From the NCBI RefSeq assembly GCF_900215155.1, contig NZ_LT907980.1, forward strand, positions 4,278,001 to 4,342,000: a stretch of 64,000 nucleotides of DNA, written 5' to 3'. The notes under the pieces were generated by a model, which worked only from the letters and a program-made list of their open reading frames with translations, ran no database searches and was not told where the DNA came from. This DNA is from Marinobacter sp. LV10R510-11A (GTDB taxonomy: Bacteria > Pseudomonadota > Gammaproteobacteria > Pseudomonadales > Oleiphilaceae). Below are positions 19,490 through 30,526 of the stretch, one piece after another (the first letter of the stretch is position 1; each line of letters opens with the position of its first letter). Made by a program: the position numbers and the translations under genes.

Positions 19490-20851
19490 ATGAAAAAACG
19501 CAATCTAACAATGAAAACTCTGGTCGCGCTGGTGACCGTATGGCTGCTCGCGGCAACCATGCAGGCACAGGCTGGCACCAATGTGGAGGGTATCCGCATT
19601 TGGCCAGCCCCGGATCACACCCGCTTGGTGCTGGATACTGAGGGCAAGGTCAGTCACAACATGTTCGCACTGAGCAATCCCTCGCGCTTGGTGATTGATC
19701 TTAAAAACACCCGGTTGCAAACAGATTTCGGCAAACTCGACCTGACTGGTAGCCCTGTGCGGCGCATTCGTAGCGCACCGCGCAATGGCACGGATTTGAG
19801 GGTGGTTCTCGATCTTGCCAGCGACATCAAGCCGCGCAGCTTTCAGCTCGAGCCCAATCAGCAGTATGGTCATCGCCTGGTAGTTGATCTGATTGATGAG
19901 AGTGGCAGTCGCATAGAGAAGGCGACCAAGCCAACCGTAACCCACAATTCAGCCGGCAGGCGCGATGTTATCGTGGTTATTGATGCGGGCCACGGTGGTG
20001 AAGACCCGGGCGCCATAGGCCCTCGGGGCACCCGCGAAAAGGATGTGGTTCTAAAAATGGCTCACACTCTGGCGGATATGATTAACAGGCAGGCAGGTTA
20101 TTCCGCCAAACTTACCCGCACCGGAGACTACTACATAGGCTTGAGGAATCGCACCATTCTGGCCCGTAAGTACAGCGCCGATCTGTTTGTGTCTGTGCAT
20201 GCGGATGCTTTCCGTACGCCTCAGCCCAAGGGCGCCTCTGTATTTGCCCTGTCGCAGCGCGGCGCAACCAGTGAAACGGCCCGCTGGCTGGCACAGAGTG
20301 AAAACCGCTCTGACCTCATAGGTGGCACGGGTGGGGTGTCCTTGGATGGGCGTGATGACATGTTGGCAGGTGTGTTGCTCGATCTGTCCATGACCGCCAG
20401 TATCAATGCCAGCTTGGGCGTCGGCAGTTCCATACTGGGCAAGCTCAATAGTGTGGCTCACTTGCACAAGCCCGGTGTGGAGCAGGCCGCGTTTGCGGTT
20501 CTCAAATCACCGGATATTCCTTCCATTCTTGTAGAGGCAGGTTTTATATCCAACCCACAGGAAGAGAAGAACCTGTCTACGAACTGGTACCGCAGCAAAC
20601 TCGCCGGCGCCATCATGACGGGTATTGATGAGTACTTCCGGAAAACACCCCCGCCGGGCACCCTACTGGCTTGGCAGAAGCAGAACCGTCAAGGTGGCGA
20701 GCGCATTAGCCGGTACAAGGTTCAAAGTGGCGATACCCTCTCTGGAGTGGCCCGGGAAAATCAGACAACTGTGAGCGAGCTGATGCAGTTTAACAGCCTG
20801 TTAGACGACCGTGTTATGGTAGGGCAAACCATTCGTATTCCCTCATCCTGA
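19490..20851 (+). CDS. amiB: N-acetylmuramoyl-L-alanine amidase with AMIN and LysM domains
   Basis: 453 residues. A periplasmic cell-wall hydrolase that separates daughter cells. It has a signal peptide at the N-terminus (hydrophobic MKTLVALVTVWLLAA, cleavage near AQA-GT), an AMIN targeting domain (about 30-130), a zinc Amidase_3 domain (about 160-380; VIDAGHGGEDPGA, HADAF, VEAGFISN), and a LysM domain (about 408-452; YKVQSGDTLSGVA). The gene lies between tsaE and mutL, as in many gammaproteobacteria. AmiB or AmiC type cannot be separated firmly; the position favours AmiB. Confidence 0.93.
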   Translation: MKKRNLTMKTLVALVTVWLLAATMQAQAGTNVEGIRIWPAPDHTRLVLDTEGKVSHNMFALSNPSRLVIDLKNTRLQTDFGKLDLTGSPVRRIRSAPRNGTDLRVVLDLASDIKPRSFQLEPNQQYGHRLVVDLIDESGSRIEKATKPTVTHNSAGRRDVIVVIDAGHGGEDPGAIGPRGTREKDVVLKMAHTLADMINRQAGYSAKLTRTGDYYIGLRNRTILARKYSADLFVSVHADAFRTPQPKGASVFALSQRGATSETARWLAQSENRSDLIGGTGGVSLDGRDDMLAGVLLDLSMTASINASLGVGSSILGKLNSVAHLHKPGVEQAAFAVLKSPDIPSILVEAGFISNPQEEKNLSTNWYRSKLAGAIMTGIDEYFRKTPPPGTLLAWQKQNRQGGERISRYKVQSGDTLSGVARENQTTVSELMQFNSLLDDRVMVGQTIRIPSS

Positions 20852-20884
20852 ACAACGCCACTGAATAAGAGGTAGCCCCGAAAC

Positions 20885-22798
20885 ATGCCCTCCATCCGAT
20901 TGCTCTCGCCGCGGCTGGCAAACCAAATTGCCGCAGGCGAGGTAGTTGAACGCCCTGCATCTGTTGTCAAAGAACTGGTTGAAAACGCGCTCGATGCAGG
21001 CGCAGACCATGTTGATGTTGACGTGGAGCAGGGTGGCGTAAAGCTGATCCGAGTGCGTGATGACGGCAGTGGTATTGCGGAAGCTGACTTGCCGCTGGCA
21101 CTCAGCCGCCACGCCACCAGCAAAATTGTCAGTCTTGATGATCTGGAATCCGTAGCTTCCTTGGGCTTCAGGGGCGAAGCTCTGGCCAGTATCAGTTCTG
21201 TTTCCCGACTTACACTCACCTCTCGCGTAGATGGACAGGAAGCCGCCTCACGGGTGGAGGTTGAAGGTCGTGACATGGATGCACGAATCTCACCGGCTGC
21301 GCACCCCGTGGGCACCACGGTTGAAGTTCGGGATCTGTTTTTCAATACTCCGGCCCGGCGCAAGTTCCTACGCACCGAGAAAACCGAAGTCAACCATGTA
21401 GAAGAGTGCGTGCGGCGCCAGGCGCTCAGCCGGTTTGATTCGGGGTTTACCCTACGCCACAACCAGCGGGTTATTCAAAATCTTCGGCCAGCCGAGTCTA
21501 CGCTGGACAGAGAACGCCGTATTGGCGCCCTGTGTGGGCAGAAATTTATCGACAACGCGGTGGTTATTGATGCAGAAGCCACAGGTTTGCGCCTGTGGGG
21601 CTGGGTTGCTTTGCCCACCTTCTCCCGCAGTCAGTCCGATCTTCAGTATTTCTTTGTCAACGGTCGCGTAATCCGTGACCGGCTGGTTGCGCACGCAGTG
21701 CGCCAAGCCTACCGCGACGTACTGTTTAATAACCGCCACCCGGCGTTTGTTCTTTACCTTGAAGTCGACCCGGCTACGGTGGATGTAAACGTGCACCCAA
21801 CCAAGCACGAAGTGCGCTTTCGCGATGGTCGTTTAGTGCACGATTTTATCTTCCGTACGCTGCATAAGGCCCTAGCCGATGTGCGGCCGAACGATCATTT
21901 TCGGGGCGCAGTGGCGCAATCCTTCGGTCGCGAGACTGCGGGACAGGAAATACCACAGGCCGCGGGGGCATTTCCTGCCCAACAACAACAACCCTGGAAT
22001 GGACAGCCTGCGATGCCGGCCTCTGGCGGCCAAACGCCGGCAACGGGTTTCGGAGGGCAAGCGGCGCCACAGAAAGATTGGCGGGCCAGCGACCAAATGG
22101 CGTTTTATCAGTCTCTTAGTGGCGGCGGTGTCAATTCCCAGCAAGAGCCGGCATCGTTTGTGGGCACGGCGGCAATGCCTTTGGACCAGCCCGCCGGCGC
22201 AGGCGGCAATGAGGAGCCGCCTCTGGGTTACGCCATTGCCCAGTTGCATGGCATTTACATACTGGCCCAAGGCAGCGCCGGGATGATCGTAGTGGATATG
22301 CATGCGGCTCACGAGCGCATCACCTACGAGCGAATGAAGCGTGCATTGGCGGAGCAAGACCTTAAAAGTCAGCCGTTGTTGGTACCCCTGTCTCTTGCTG
22401 TCAGTCAAAAAGAGGCGGCATTAGCTGAAACCCACGGAGAAGACTTGCAGCAGCTCGGGCTGCAGATTGAGCGTATCGGGCCAGAGACGCTTGCAATCCG
22501 GCAGGTACCCGCGTTGTTACGGGGGGCCGACACAGAGCAGCTCGTTCGAGACGTATTATCTGATCTGATCGAGCACGGCCAGAGTGACCGGGTTGAAGCC
22601 GTTATCGACGAGCTTCTGAGTACCATGGCGTGCCACGGCTCGGTGCGGGCAAATCGCCAGCTGACCGTACCAGAAATGAACTCCTTGTTGAGGGATATGG
22701 AAACCACAGAGCGCAGCGGCCAGTGTAATCATGGTCGCCCGACCTGGACGATTGTTACGCTAGCGGAGCTGGACAAACTGTTTCTGCGGGGGCGTTAG
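20885..22798 (+). CDS. mutL: DNA mismatch repair protein MutL
   Basis: 637 residues. A GHKL ATPase N-terminal domain ([33 protein letters not shown]) is joined by a Q/G/A-rich linker (about 345-440) to a C-terminal dimerisation domain. That domain contains [12 protein letters not shown], which fits the endonuclease pattern DQHA-x2-E-x4-E except for Met in place of Gln; [17 protein letters not shown] and a terminal FLRGR are also present. It is therefore of the nicking MutL type of MutH-less bacteria. miaA begins 1 bp later. Confidence 0.97.
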   Translation: MPSIRLLSPRLANQIAAGEVVERPASVVKELVENALDAGADHVDVDVEQGGVKLIRVRDDGSGIAEADLPLALSRHATSKIVSLDDLESVASLGFRGEALASISSVSRLTLTSRVDGQEAASRVEVEGRDMDARISPAAHPVGTTVEVRDLFFNTPARRKFLRTEKTEVNHVEECVRRQALSRFDSGFTLRHNQRVIQNLRPAESTLDRERRIGALCGQKFIDNAVVIDAEATGLRLWGWVALPTFSRSQSDLQYFFVNGRVIRDRLVAHAVRQAYRDVLFNNRHPAFVLYLEVDPATVDVNVHPTKHEVRFRDGRLVHDFIFRTLHKALADVRPNDHFRGAVAQSFGRETAGQEIPQAAGAFPAQQQQPWNGQPAMPASGGQTPATGFGGQAAPQKDWRASDQMAFYQSLSGGGVNSQQEPASFVGTAAMPLDQPAGAGGNEEPPLGYAIAQLHGIYILAQGSAGMIVVDMHAAHERITYERMKRALAEQDLKSQPLLVPLSLAVSQKEAALAETHGEDLQQLGLQIERIGPETLAIRQVPALLRGADTEQLVRDVLSDLIEHGQSDRVEAVIDELLSTMACHGSVRANRQLTVPEMNSLLRDMETTERSGQCNHGRPTWTIVTLAELDKLFLRGR

Positions 22799-22799
22799 G

Positions 22800-23861
22800 G
22801 TGGTTTCAGAAGCGCCGCAAACGACTGACGCCAGTGGTGTGCGGGACAGGCCACCGGCCATCTTCCTGATGGGGCCTACGGCTTCGGGCAAGACCGACCT
22901 GGCCATGACGCTTTGCGAACAGCTGCCTTGCGACATCATCAGCGTTGACTCGGCAATGATCTACCGGGGAATGGATATAGGCACGGCCAAGCCCTCGGCG
23001 GGTGAGTTGGCCCGGGCTCCGCATCGGTTGATTGATATCTGCGATCCGGCAGAAACCTATTCTGCCGCTGATTTCCGCCGGGATGCATTGGTTGAAATGG
23101 ATCGGATATCCAGTGCCGGGCGTATACCTTTGCTGGTCGGCGGCACCATGATGTATTTCAAGGCGCTGTTAAATGGAATGTCGGGATTGCCGGCCGCCAG
23201 CCCGGAGCTCCGCAAAACCCTTGAGTCGGAGGCAGAGCGGCTTGGGTGGTCTGCATTGTATGATGAACTTCAGGCCACCGACCCGATAGCAGCAAAGCTG
23301 ATTCACCCGAATAATCGGCAACGACTGCTGAGGGCTCTGGAAGTTATTCGTCTGACCGGTCGGCCGATTTCGGCTTTCTGGGAAGCGGATGTTAGTCAGC
23401 CGTCACTGCAAAACGCGGGCCGCCAGGGTGTTGAGGATTACACCTACTATACTCAATGGCAGGCAGACGAAACTTCATCGCTTCCGTATACTGTTACGCA
23501 GTTTGCCATGGTGCCTCCCGAGAGGCGAGTGCTTCACGAGAGGATACACCAGCGCTTTCTGAATATGCTGGAAGCAGGGCTTCTGGATGAGGTGCGGGCT
23601 CTGATGGGTCGAGGTGATTTACACCCTGATCTCCCTTCTATGCGTTGTGTCGGTTATCGTCAGGCTTGGAGTCATCTTGCCGGTGTTGATGATTATGACA
23701 CATTTGTAAGTAAGGGCGTTGCGGCCACCCGTCAGCTAGCCAAACGGCAGCTCACATGGCTCCGGAAGTGGTCGGATTTGAACTGGCTGAACAGCGAAGA
23801 CAGGTTTATCGTTGAGGTAGCCTTGAAAAAAGTCAGACTTCGCACCACATTTAACTCTTAA
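22800..23861 (+). CDS. miaA: tRNA dimethylallyltransferase
   Basis: 353 residues from a GTG start one base after the mutL stop. It adds the dimethylallyl group to A37 of tRNAs reading UNN codons. P-loop [11 protein letters not shown] is near residue 25, followed by the conserved [18 protein letters not shown]. The ending is somewhat longer than the usual 310-325 residues. MiaB, the next enzyme for ms2i6A, is encoded at 55674-57020. Confidence 0.96.
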   Translation: MVSEAPQTTDASGVRDRPPAIFLMGPTASGKTDLAMTLCEQLPCDIISVDSAMIYRGMDIGTAKPSAGELARAPHRLIDICDPAETYSAADFRRDALVEMDRISSAGRIPLLVGGTMMYFKALLNGMSGLPAASPELRKTLESEAERLGWSALYDELQATDPIAAKLIHPNNRQRLLRALEVIRLTGRPISAFWEADVSQPSLQNAGRQGVEDYTYYTQWQADETSSLPYTVTQFAMVPPERRVLHERIHQRFLNMLEAGLLDEVRALMGRGDLHPDLPSMRCVGYRQAWSHLAGVDDYDTFVSKGVAATRQLAKRQLTWLRKWSDLNWLNSEDRFIVEVALKKVRLRTTFNS

Positions 23862-23901
23862 TATTGACGATCTGCATTTACTAAAAAACAGGAGAACACA
23901 C

Positions 23902-24153
23902 ATGTCAAAAGGGCACTCGTTACAAGACCCTTACCTCAATGCCTTACGCAAGGAACGCATTCCGGTATCCATCTTTCTGGTTAACGGCATTAAACTGCAA
24001 GGGCAGGTAGAGTCTTTTGACCAGTTTGTGATTTTGCTGAAAAACACTGTCAGCCAGATGGTCTACAAGCACGCAATCTCCACCGTTGTACCTGCTCGGA
24101 ATGTTCGCATTCCACAGCAGAACCCGGCAGAAGAGGATGAGCCTGAAGACTGA
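23902..24153 (+). CDS. hfq: RNA chaperone Hfq
   Basis: 83 residues. The Sm1 region ([27 protein letters not shown]) and Sm2 motif ([10 protein letters not shown]) are complete; the C-terminal tail is short and acidic. It mediates small RNA-mRNA pairing. GGAG precedes the ATG. It is 40 bp after miaA, with hflX downstream, the standard order. Confidence 0.98.
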   Translation: MSKGHSLQDPYLNALRKERIPVSIFLVNGIKLQGQVESFDQFVILLKNTVSQMVYKHAISTVVPARNVRIPQQNPAEEDEPED

Positions 24154-24269
24154 TTTGCCCGGATTTCCGGCATTGCCACCCGCGTTCCTGACGAGCCCTT
24201 GGGTTCTGATGGCCGCGGGCGTTCGTTTTTTTGACGTTAACAAACCAACGGTTGCGGAGTTAATGCCCA

Positions 24270-25568
24270 TTGTTTGAACGCCCGGATGTAGGTGAGCGAG
24301 CGATACTCGTCCACATCGTTTTTTCGTCCCACGACGGCTCTGAAGATCCGGATGAGTTCCGGGAGCTTGTGGCCTCTGCCGGAGTTGAGGCGGTTGGAAC
24401 TGTAACCGGATCCCGTAAGCAGCCCAGCCCTCGACTGTTCGTGGGTGAAGGTAAGCTTGAGGAGATTCGCGATGCAGTAACGCTGCATGAGGCGGATGTT
24501 GTTCTATTCAATCACGCCCTCAGTCCCAGCCAAGAGCGGAACATTGAGGGTGAGCTCAAATGCCGTGTGCTAGATCGTACCGGCGTCATTCTCGATATAT
24601 TTGCACAGCGGGCCCGAACGCATGAGGGCAAGCTGCAGGTAGAGCTGGCTCAGCTCGACCACATGTCAACGCGCCTAGTTCGTGGCTGGACGCACCTTGA
24701 ACGTCAAAAAGGCGGTATCGGCCTGCGTGGTCCCGGTGAAACACAGCTCGAGACAGACCGTCGTTTGTTGCGTGAGCGCATCAAGTCTATCCATAAGCGG
24801 CTCGGCAAGGTTCGCCGGCAACGGGATCAGGGCCGCCGGGCCCGTAAGCGCGCTGATATCCCAACCGTATCCCTGGTCGGTTATACTAACGCCGGCAAAT
24901 CAACTCTGTTCAACCGTGTTACTACGTCGTCGGTATATACGGCAGATAAGCTGTTCGCAACGCTGGACCCGACAATCAGGCGCTTGGAACTTCCGGATAT
25001 CGGCCCTGTCGTAATGGCGGACACAGTAGGCTTCATACGCCACCTACCGCATAAGCTGGTCGAGGCGTTCAGGGCGACTTTGCAAGAGACTGTAGAAGCA
25101 GCGCTTTTGCTGCACATTGTTGACAGCCACGATAGCCGTCGTGATGAAAATATGGAGCAGGTTGAAGGTGTGCTGACTGAAATCGGCGCCGATGAGATAC
25201 CCGTGCTTCAGGTGTTCAATAAAATCGATTTGCTGGACAACTTTACCCCTCGGATAGAGCGCAATGAAGACGGCGTGCCTGTGCGGGCCTGGGTATCGGC
25301 TGTTTCCGGAGCAGGCCTAGACGGCCTGTACGACGCTATTGTCGAGCGGTTGGCTGAAGATGTTGTACACTATTTTGTTTTGCTTGGGCCTGCCGATGGC
25401 AAGCTCCGGGCGCTCATGCACGAGGCGGGGTCAGTACTCAGCGAAGAGCACCGGGAAACCGGAGAAATAGTGCTCGAGACCCGGTTGCAACACCGTGACT
25501 GGTTGCAGCTTCTGAGCCGTGCAGGCGTGAGTGAAGAAACGGTACGTTTGGACACCGAACGTACCTGA
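24270..25568 (+). CDS. hflX: ribosome-associated GTPase HflX
   Basis: 432 residues from a TTG start at 24270, with GGAG 10 nt upstream; the ATG at 24263 is out of frame and reaches a stop at once. It has an N-terminal HflX domain, a coiled linker rich in Arg/Lys, and a GTPase domain (GYTNAGKST, DTVGFIRHLP, NKID). It splits or rescues stalled ribosomes under stress. It is 116 bp after hfq. Confidence 0.95.
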   Translation: MFERPDVGERAILVHIVFSSHDGSEDPDEFRELVASAGVEAVGTVTGSRKQPSPRLFVGEGKLEEIRDAVTLHEADVVLFNHALSPSQERNIEGELKCRVLDRTGVILDIFAQRARTHEGKLQVELAQLDHMSTRLVRGWTHLERQKGGIGLRGPGETQLETDRRLLRERIKSIHKRLGKVRRQRDQGRRARKRADIPTVSLVGYTNAGKSTLFNRVTTSSVYTADKLFATLDPTIRRLELPDIGPVVMADTVGFIRHLPHKLVEAFRATLQETVEAALLLHIVDSHDSRRDENMEQVEGVLTEIGADEIPVLQVFNKIDLLDNFTPRIERNEDGVPVRAWVSAVSGAGLDGLYDAIVERLAEDVVHYFVLLGPADGKLRALMHEAGSVLSEEHRETGEIVLETRLQHRDWLQLLSRAGVSEETVRLDTERT

Positions 25569-25647
25569 AGTTATAGAGGCTATTGCCGGGGCGATGATAA
25601 ATCCCTAGTATCTGTAGCCATTCGACACGTTAGGAACGGAGAGCATT

Positions 25648-26844
25648 ATGGCCTGGAATGAACCGGGTGGAAGCCGTAACGACAAAGACCCCTGGGGAAA
25701 TGGCGGTGGTCGTCGCGGTAATGATCAGGGTCCACCAGACCTTGATGAAGCACTAAAAAAAGGCCTCGACAAGCTCAGCAAAATGTTGGGTGGTAAAGGT
25801 AAGAAATCTAATGGTAATGGCAGTAGCTCTGGCTCCGGTGGCGGTTTTCCCGGCGGTTTTGGGGCCATTCTGGCGCTGGCCGGCATCCTTGTGGTGGGCT
25901 ACGTGGTCTTCCAGTCGTTCTACACGGTAAACGAGCAAGAGCGCGCGGTGCTGCTGAGGTTTGGTGAGTTTTACAATACTGAAAGCCCCGGCTTGAGATT
26001 CAAGGTGCCCCTTATTGATGACGTCACTTTGGTAGGCGTCACCAACGTACGAACTGCCAAATCAAGCGGCCAGATGCTGACTCAGGATGAAAATCTGGTT
26101 ACGGTTGATCTGCAGGTTCAGTACCGCGTCGGTGACGCGCGTGATTACGTGCTGAATGTTCGTGATTCCAACCAGGCTCTGACGTTTGCGACCGACAGTG
26201 CATTGCGTCACGAGGTTGGCAGTTCAACTCTTGATGAGGTGCTCACTGAAGGTCGTGTAGAGCTGGCCGTTCGCGTTGAACAGCGCCTTCAGGGCTTCCT
26301 TAAAGAATACGGAACCGGTCTTCAAATTGTCCGTGTTAACCTTGAGAGCACGCAACCGCCCGCAGCGGTGCAGGATGCGTTCCGGGAAGTTCAGCGCGCT
26401 CGTGAGGATGAGCAGCGCGTCAAGGAAGAAGCAGAAACCTACCGTAACAAGGTGGTTCCTGAAGCTCGGGGCCAAGCACAGCGTGCGATTGAAGAGGCAA
26501 ATGCCTACAAGCAGGCAGTGGTTGAGCGCTCTCGTGGTGAAACGGCTCGTTTCCTTGAGTTGCTGGCGGTCTATCAGATGGCGCCTGGTGTAACTCGCGA
26601 GCGTATGTACTTGGAAACGCTGGAAACCGTGCTGTCGAACAGCAGCAAGATTCTTGTGGACACCGAGAGCAGTGGCAACATGATGTATCTGCCGTTGGAT
26701 CGACTCACCCAAGGTTCATCGTCACGGGGGGGCAATCAGTCGTCCGGAAGTGATGGCAGCCAAATGGACATTGAGAACCTGACCAATCAGTTGGTTCAGG
26801 AGTTGCGCACCAGGCAAGACACTAATACAAGAAGGAGCAGATAA
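25648..26844 (+). CDS. hflK: FtsH protease modulator HflK
   Basis: 398 residues. A prohibitin/SPFH-family membrane protein that forms the HflKC cage around FtsH. The Gly/Asn-rich cytoplasmic N-terminus (1-70) is followed by one membrane helix (about 71-91) and then the SPFH domain and coiled-coil. The C-terminus is Ser/Gln-rich. A good GGAG lies upstream, and hflC follows after 2 bp. Confidence 0.96.
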   Translation: MAWNEPGGSRNDKDPWGNGGGRRGNDQGPPDLDEALKKGLDKLSKMLGGKGKKSNGNGSSSGSGGGFPGGFGAILALAGILVVGYVVFQSFYTVNEQERAVLLRFGEFYNTESPGLRFKVPLIDDVTLVGVTNVRTAKSSGQMLTQDENLVTVDLQVQYRVGDARDYVLNVRDSNQALTFATDSALRHEVGSSTLDEVLTEGRVELAVRVEQRLQGFLKEYGTGLQIVRVNLESTQPPAAVQDAFREVQRAREDEQRVKEEAETYRNKVVPEARGQAQRAIEEANAYKQAVVERSRGETARFLELLAVYQMAPGVTRERMYLETLETVLSNSSKILVDTESSGNMMYLPLDRLTQGSSSRGGNQSSGSDGSQMDIENLTNQLVQELRTRQDTNTRRSR

Positions 26845-26846
26845 TC

Positions 26847-27722
26847 ATGGGACCTAAAGGTGTAGTGGGCCTTGCAGGCGCTCTGATCGTCGTCCTGCTG
26901 GTAATGTCGAGCGTTTTTATCATTCCGGAAACCCATCGCGGGGTCATGCTCAGGTTTGGTGAGTTGGTTGAAACCGATATCCAAGCAGGCATTCACTTCA
27001 AAGTGCCGGTGATCGATCAGGTTCGGCAGTTCGATTTCCGCATACGGACCATGGATTTGCCTTCGCGGCAGTATCTGACAGTTGAAAAGAAGCCGTTGGA
27101 TGTGGACTCCTATGTTGTCTGGAAGATCAGTGATGTAGATCAGTTCTATCGCGCGACTGGCGGGGATGAACTTCGTGCCCAGTCACTCTTGCTGTCCCGG
27201 GTGGACAACGGTCTGCGTAACGAGTTCGGTATTCGCACCATGCACGAAGTGGTCTCAGGTCAGCGTGACCAGCTTATGCACGATCTGCGGGACCAGGTTA
27301 ATGTAACCTCTGTGAAAGAGTTCGGTATCGAAGTCAGGGATATCCGGGTTAAGGCGATAGAGTTTCCGGGTCAGGTGAGCGAAAACGTTTTCCGTCGGAT
27401 GGCGGCTGAACGTCAGAAGCTCGCCCAGAAATTTCGTTCCCGGGGTCGGGAGCTGGCTGAAGGTATTCGCGCCGCTGCAGATCGTCAGAAAACCGTTATC
27501 CTGGCGGAGGCATTTGCCTACGCAGAAACAACCCGGGGTGAAGGCGATGGTGAAGCTGCCAGAATCTACGCAGATGCCTACGGCTCCGACGCGGAGTTCT
27601 ACAGCTTTTATCGTAGCCTCCAGGCATACCGGAATACGTTCTCTGGCAAAGACGACATGATGGTTATTGACGCCAACAGTCAATTTATGAAATTCCTGAA
27701 GGACTCGAAGGGCGGAAGCTAA
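26847..27722 (+). CDS. hflC: FtsH protease modulator HflC
   Basis: 291 residues. Partner of HflK, with an N-terminal membrane anchor (about 5-27) and an SPFH domain starting at PETHRGVMLRFGE. The coiled-coil lies around 175-240. It ends the operon at a strong terminator. Confidence 0.96.
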   Translation: MGPKGVVGLAGALIVVLLVMSSVFIIPETHRGVMLRFGELVETDIQAGIHFKVPVIDQVRQFDFRIRTMDLPSRQYLTVEKKPLDVDSYVVWKISDVDQFYRATGGDELRAQSLLLSRVDNGLRNEFGIRTMHEVVSGQRDQLMHDLRDQVNVTSVKEFGIEVRDIRVKAIEFPGQVSENVFRRMAAERQKLAQKFRSRGRELAEGIRAAADRQKTVILAEAFAYAETTRGEGDGEAARIYADAYGSDAEFYSFYRSLQAYRNTFSGKDDMMVIDANSQFMKFLKDSKGGS

Positions 27723-27740
27723 AACTCGCCCTGTATGTCG

Positions 27741-27774
27741 AAAAACCGGAATACCCAGGTATTCCGGTTTTTTT
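27741..27774. terminator. strong intrinsic terminator after hflC
   Basis: A near-perfect palindrome, AAAAACCGGAATACC then CA then GGTATTCCGGTTTTTTT, begins 18 nt after the hflC stop. The 11-bp GC-containing core plus A/T flanks make a textbook rho-independent terminator on the plus strand. Confidence 0.92.
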
Positions 27775-27902
27775 GTGTCTGCCAACAGTGTAAAATCCTT
27801 CACGTTTTGGTTCGGGTTTTTCTGCCTCGAATGTCACCCTAAAAACCTGTGTGCTTCTTCTATCACAAGAGCGGGCGTGTGCAGGATGGACAACGGAATC
27901 TC

Positions 27903-29084
27903 ATGACAGTATCTGATCGCTGGTTGCTGCCGGACGGAGTGGAGGATATCTTACCGCCACTGGCCGGACAGATAGAGTCCCTGCGCCGGGATGTAATGGA
28001 TGCCTGCCAACGCTGGGGTTACCAGCTGGTAATTCCACCGCTTATCGAATACCTCGAATCCCTTTTTACCGGAACCGGGCACGATCTGGAGCTGCAGACG
28101 TTTAAGCTGACGGATCAGCTGACGGGACGCATGATGGGTGTTCGCGCAGATATGACTCCCCAGGCAGCGCGCATTGACGCTCACACCTTGGGCCAAGAAG
28201 GGATTACGCGCCTGTGTTATGCCGGGCATGTACTTCATACCCGGCCCAAACACATGCTAACGGGGCGCACGCCCATTCAGGCAGGTTGTGAATTGTTTGG
28301 CAGTGGCTCGGAAGCCGCGGACTTAGAAATTATCAGTCTAATGCTCGCTTCCCTACGAGTCGCTGGCCTGCCCAACGTTCACCTGGACCTGGCACATGTT
28401 TCCATTTACGAAAGCCTAATTGGTGAGGCCGGGTTTGACCGGGACACAAATGCCGCGATCTTTGACGCCATGGGGCGCAAATCTGTGCCAGAGCTGGATA
28501 AGCTTTTAGGTGGCTGTTCGGCTGGTTCAGCGGGCGCTCGTCTTCGTGAGCTTGCCCGTGTTAGCGGTGGCCCGGAGGCGCTGGTAGAGGCGCGTAGAGT
28601 TTTAAGCGGCGCCTCCGATAACCTGAGTGCGGCGCTCGACCAACTGGGCCAGGTTGCAGAGATGCTAGAAAGAGACTTCCCCGAGGTTAGTTTCGGTTTC
28701 GATTTCTGCGAGTTGCGCGGTTACAACTATCACACGGGCTTGGTGTTTGCTGCTTATGCGCCGGGCCACGGCGACTCGGTTGCCAAGGGTGGCCGTTACG
28801 ATGCTATTGGAAGTGATTTTGGCCGGGCACGCCCTGCAACGGGTTTCAGTATGGATATAAGGGCCCTGGTGACTCTGGGCGAGCGCCCTGCAAGTCTCAT
28901 TAGGGCTGTGTGGGCGCCTGCAGATAATGATACGGCGCTTGAACAGGCTATCTCGGATCTGAGGCTGACAGACACGGTCGTTCGAGCATTGCCGGAGGAC
29001 AGCGGAGTGGACCCCGCAGCCCGGGGGTGTGATCGACAGCTGGTAAAGCAAGGTAATCATTGGGTTGTTCAGGAGCTGGGTTAA
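27903..29084 (+). CDS. hisZ: ATP phosphoribosyltransferase regulatory subunit
   Basis: 393 residues from the ATG at 27903 (MTVSDRWLLPDGVEDILPP), a standard HisZ start; the in-frame extension upstream would begin at 27849. HisZ is a catalytically inactive histidyl-tRNA synthetase paralogue that activates the short form of HisG in histidine synthesis. The histidine-binding ELRGYNYHTG loop region is recognisable. It sits between hflC and purA, as in Pseudomonas. Confidence 0.95.
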   Translation: MTVSDRWLLPDGVEDILPPLAGQIESLRRDVMDACQRWGYQLVIPPLIEYLESLFTGTGHDLELQTFKLTDQLTGRMMGVRADMTPQAARIDAHTLGQEGITRLCYAGHVLHTRPKHMLTGRTPIQAGCELFGSGSEAADLEIISLMLASLRVAGLPNVHLDLAHVSIYESLIGEAGFDRDTNAAIFDAMGRKSVPELDKLLGGCSAGSAGARLRELARVSGGPEALVEARRVLSGASDNLSAALDQLGQVAEMLERDFPEVSFGFDFCELRGYNYHTGLVFAAYAPGHGDSVAKGGRYDAIGSDFGRARPATGFSMDIRALVTLGERPASLIRAVWAPADNDTALEQAISDLRLTDTVVRALPEDSGVDPAARGCDRQLVKQGNHWVVQELG

Positions 29085-29162
29085 AGCCAGTGAACTGCAG
29101 TGAATTTATACAGATACATTTGCCAAATTTGCAAGACGCACACCATACCGCGTGCGCATTGA

Positions 29163-30467
<1,305 letters not shown>

Positions 30468-30482
30468 GTGGTAAGTGACTCG

Positions 30483-30522
30483 AAAAAACCCACCCTGCCT
30501 TAATTGGCCGGGTGGGTTTTTT
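30483..30522. terminator. bidirectional terminator between purA and cmoB
   Basis: A 13-bp arm pair, AAAAAACCCACCC (30483-30495) and GGGTGGGTTTTTT (30510-30522), with a 14-nt loop. The A-run on one side and T-run on the other let it terminate both convergent genes. Confidence 0.92.
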
Positions 30523-30526
30523 GTAT

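Noticed and set aside
22800..23861. MiaA longer than usual, suspected fusion
   Set aside because: The extra residues are spread at both ends with no added domain; length is within the range of marine gammaproteobacterial MiaA.
24154..24269. Possible terminator between hfq and hflX (T-run at about 24227-24233)
   Set aside because: The T-run exists but the preceding stem is short and mismatched; I could not build a stable hairpin directly before it.
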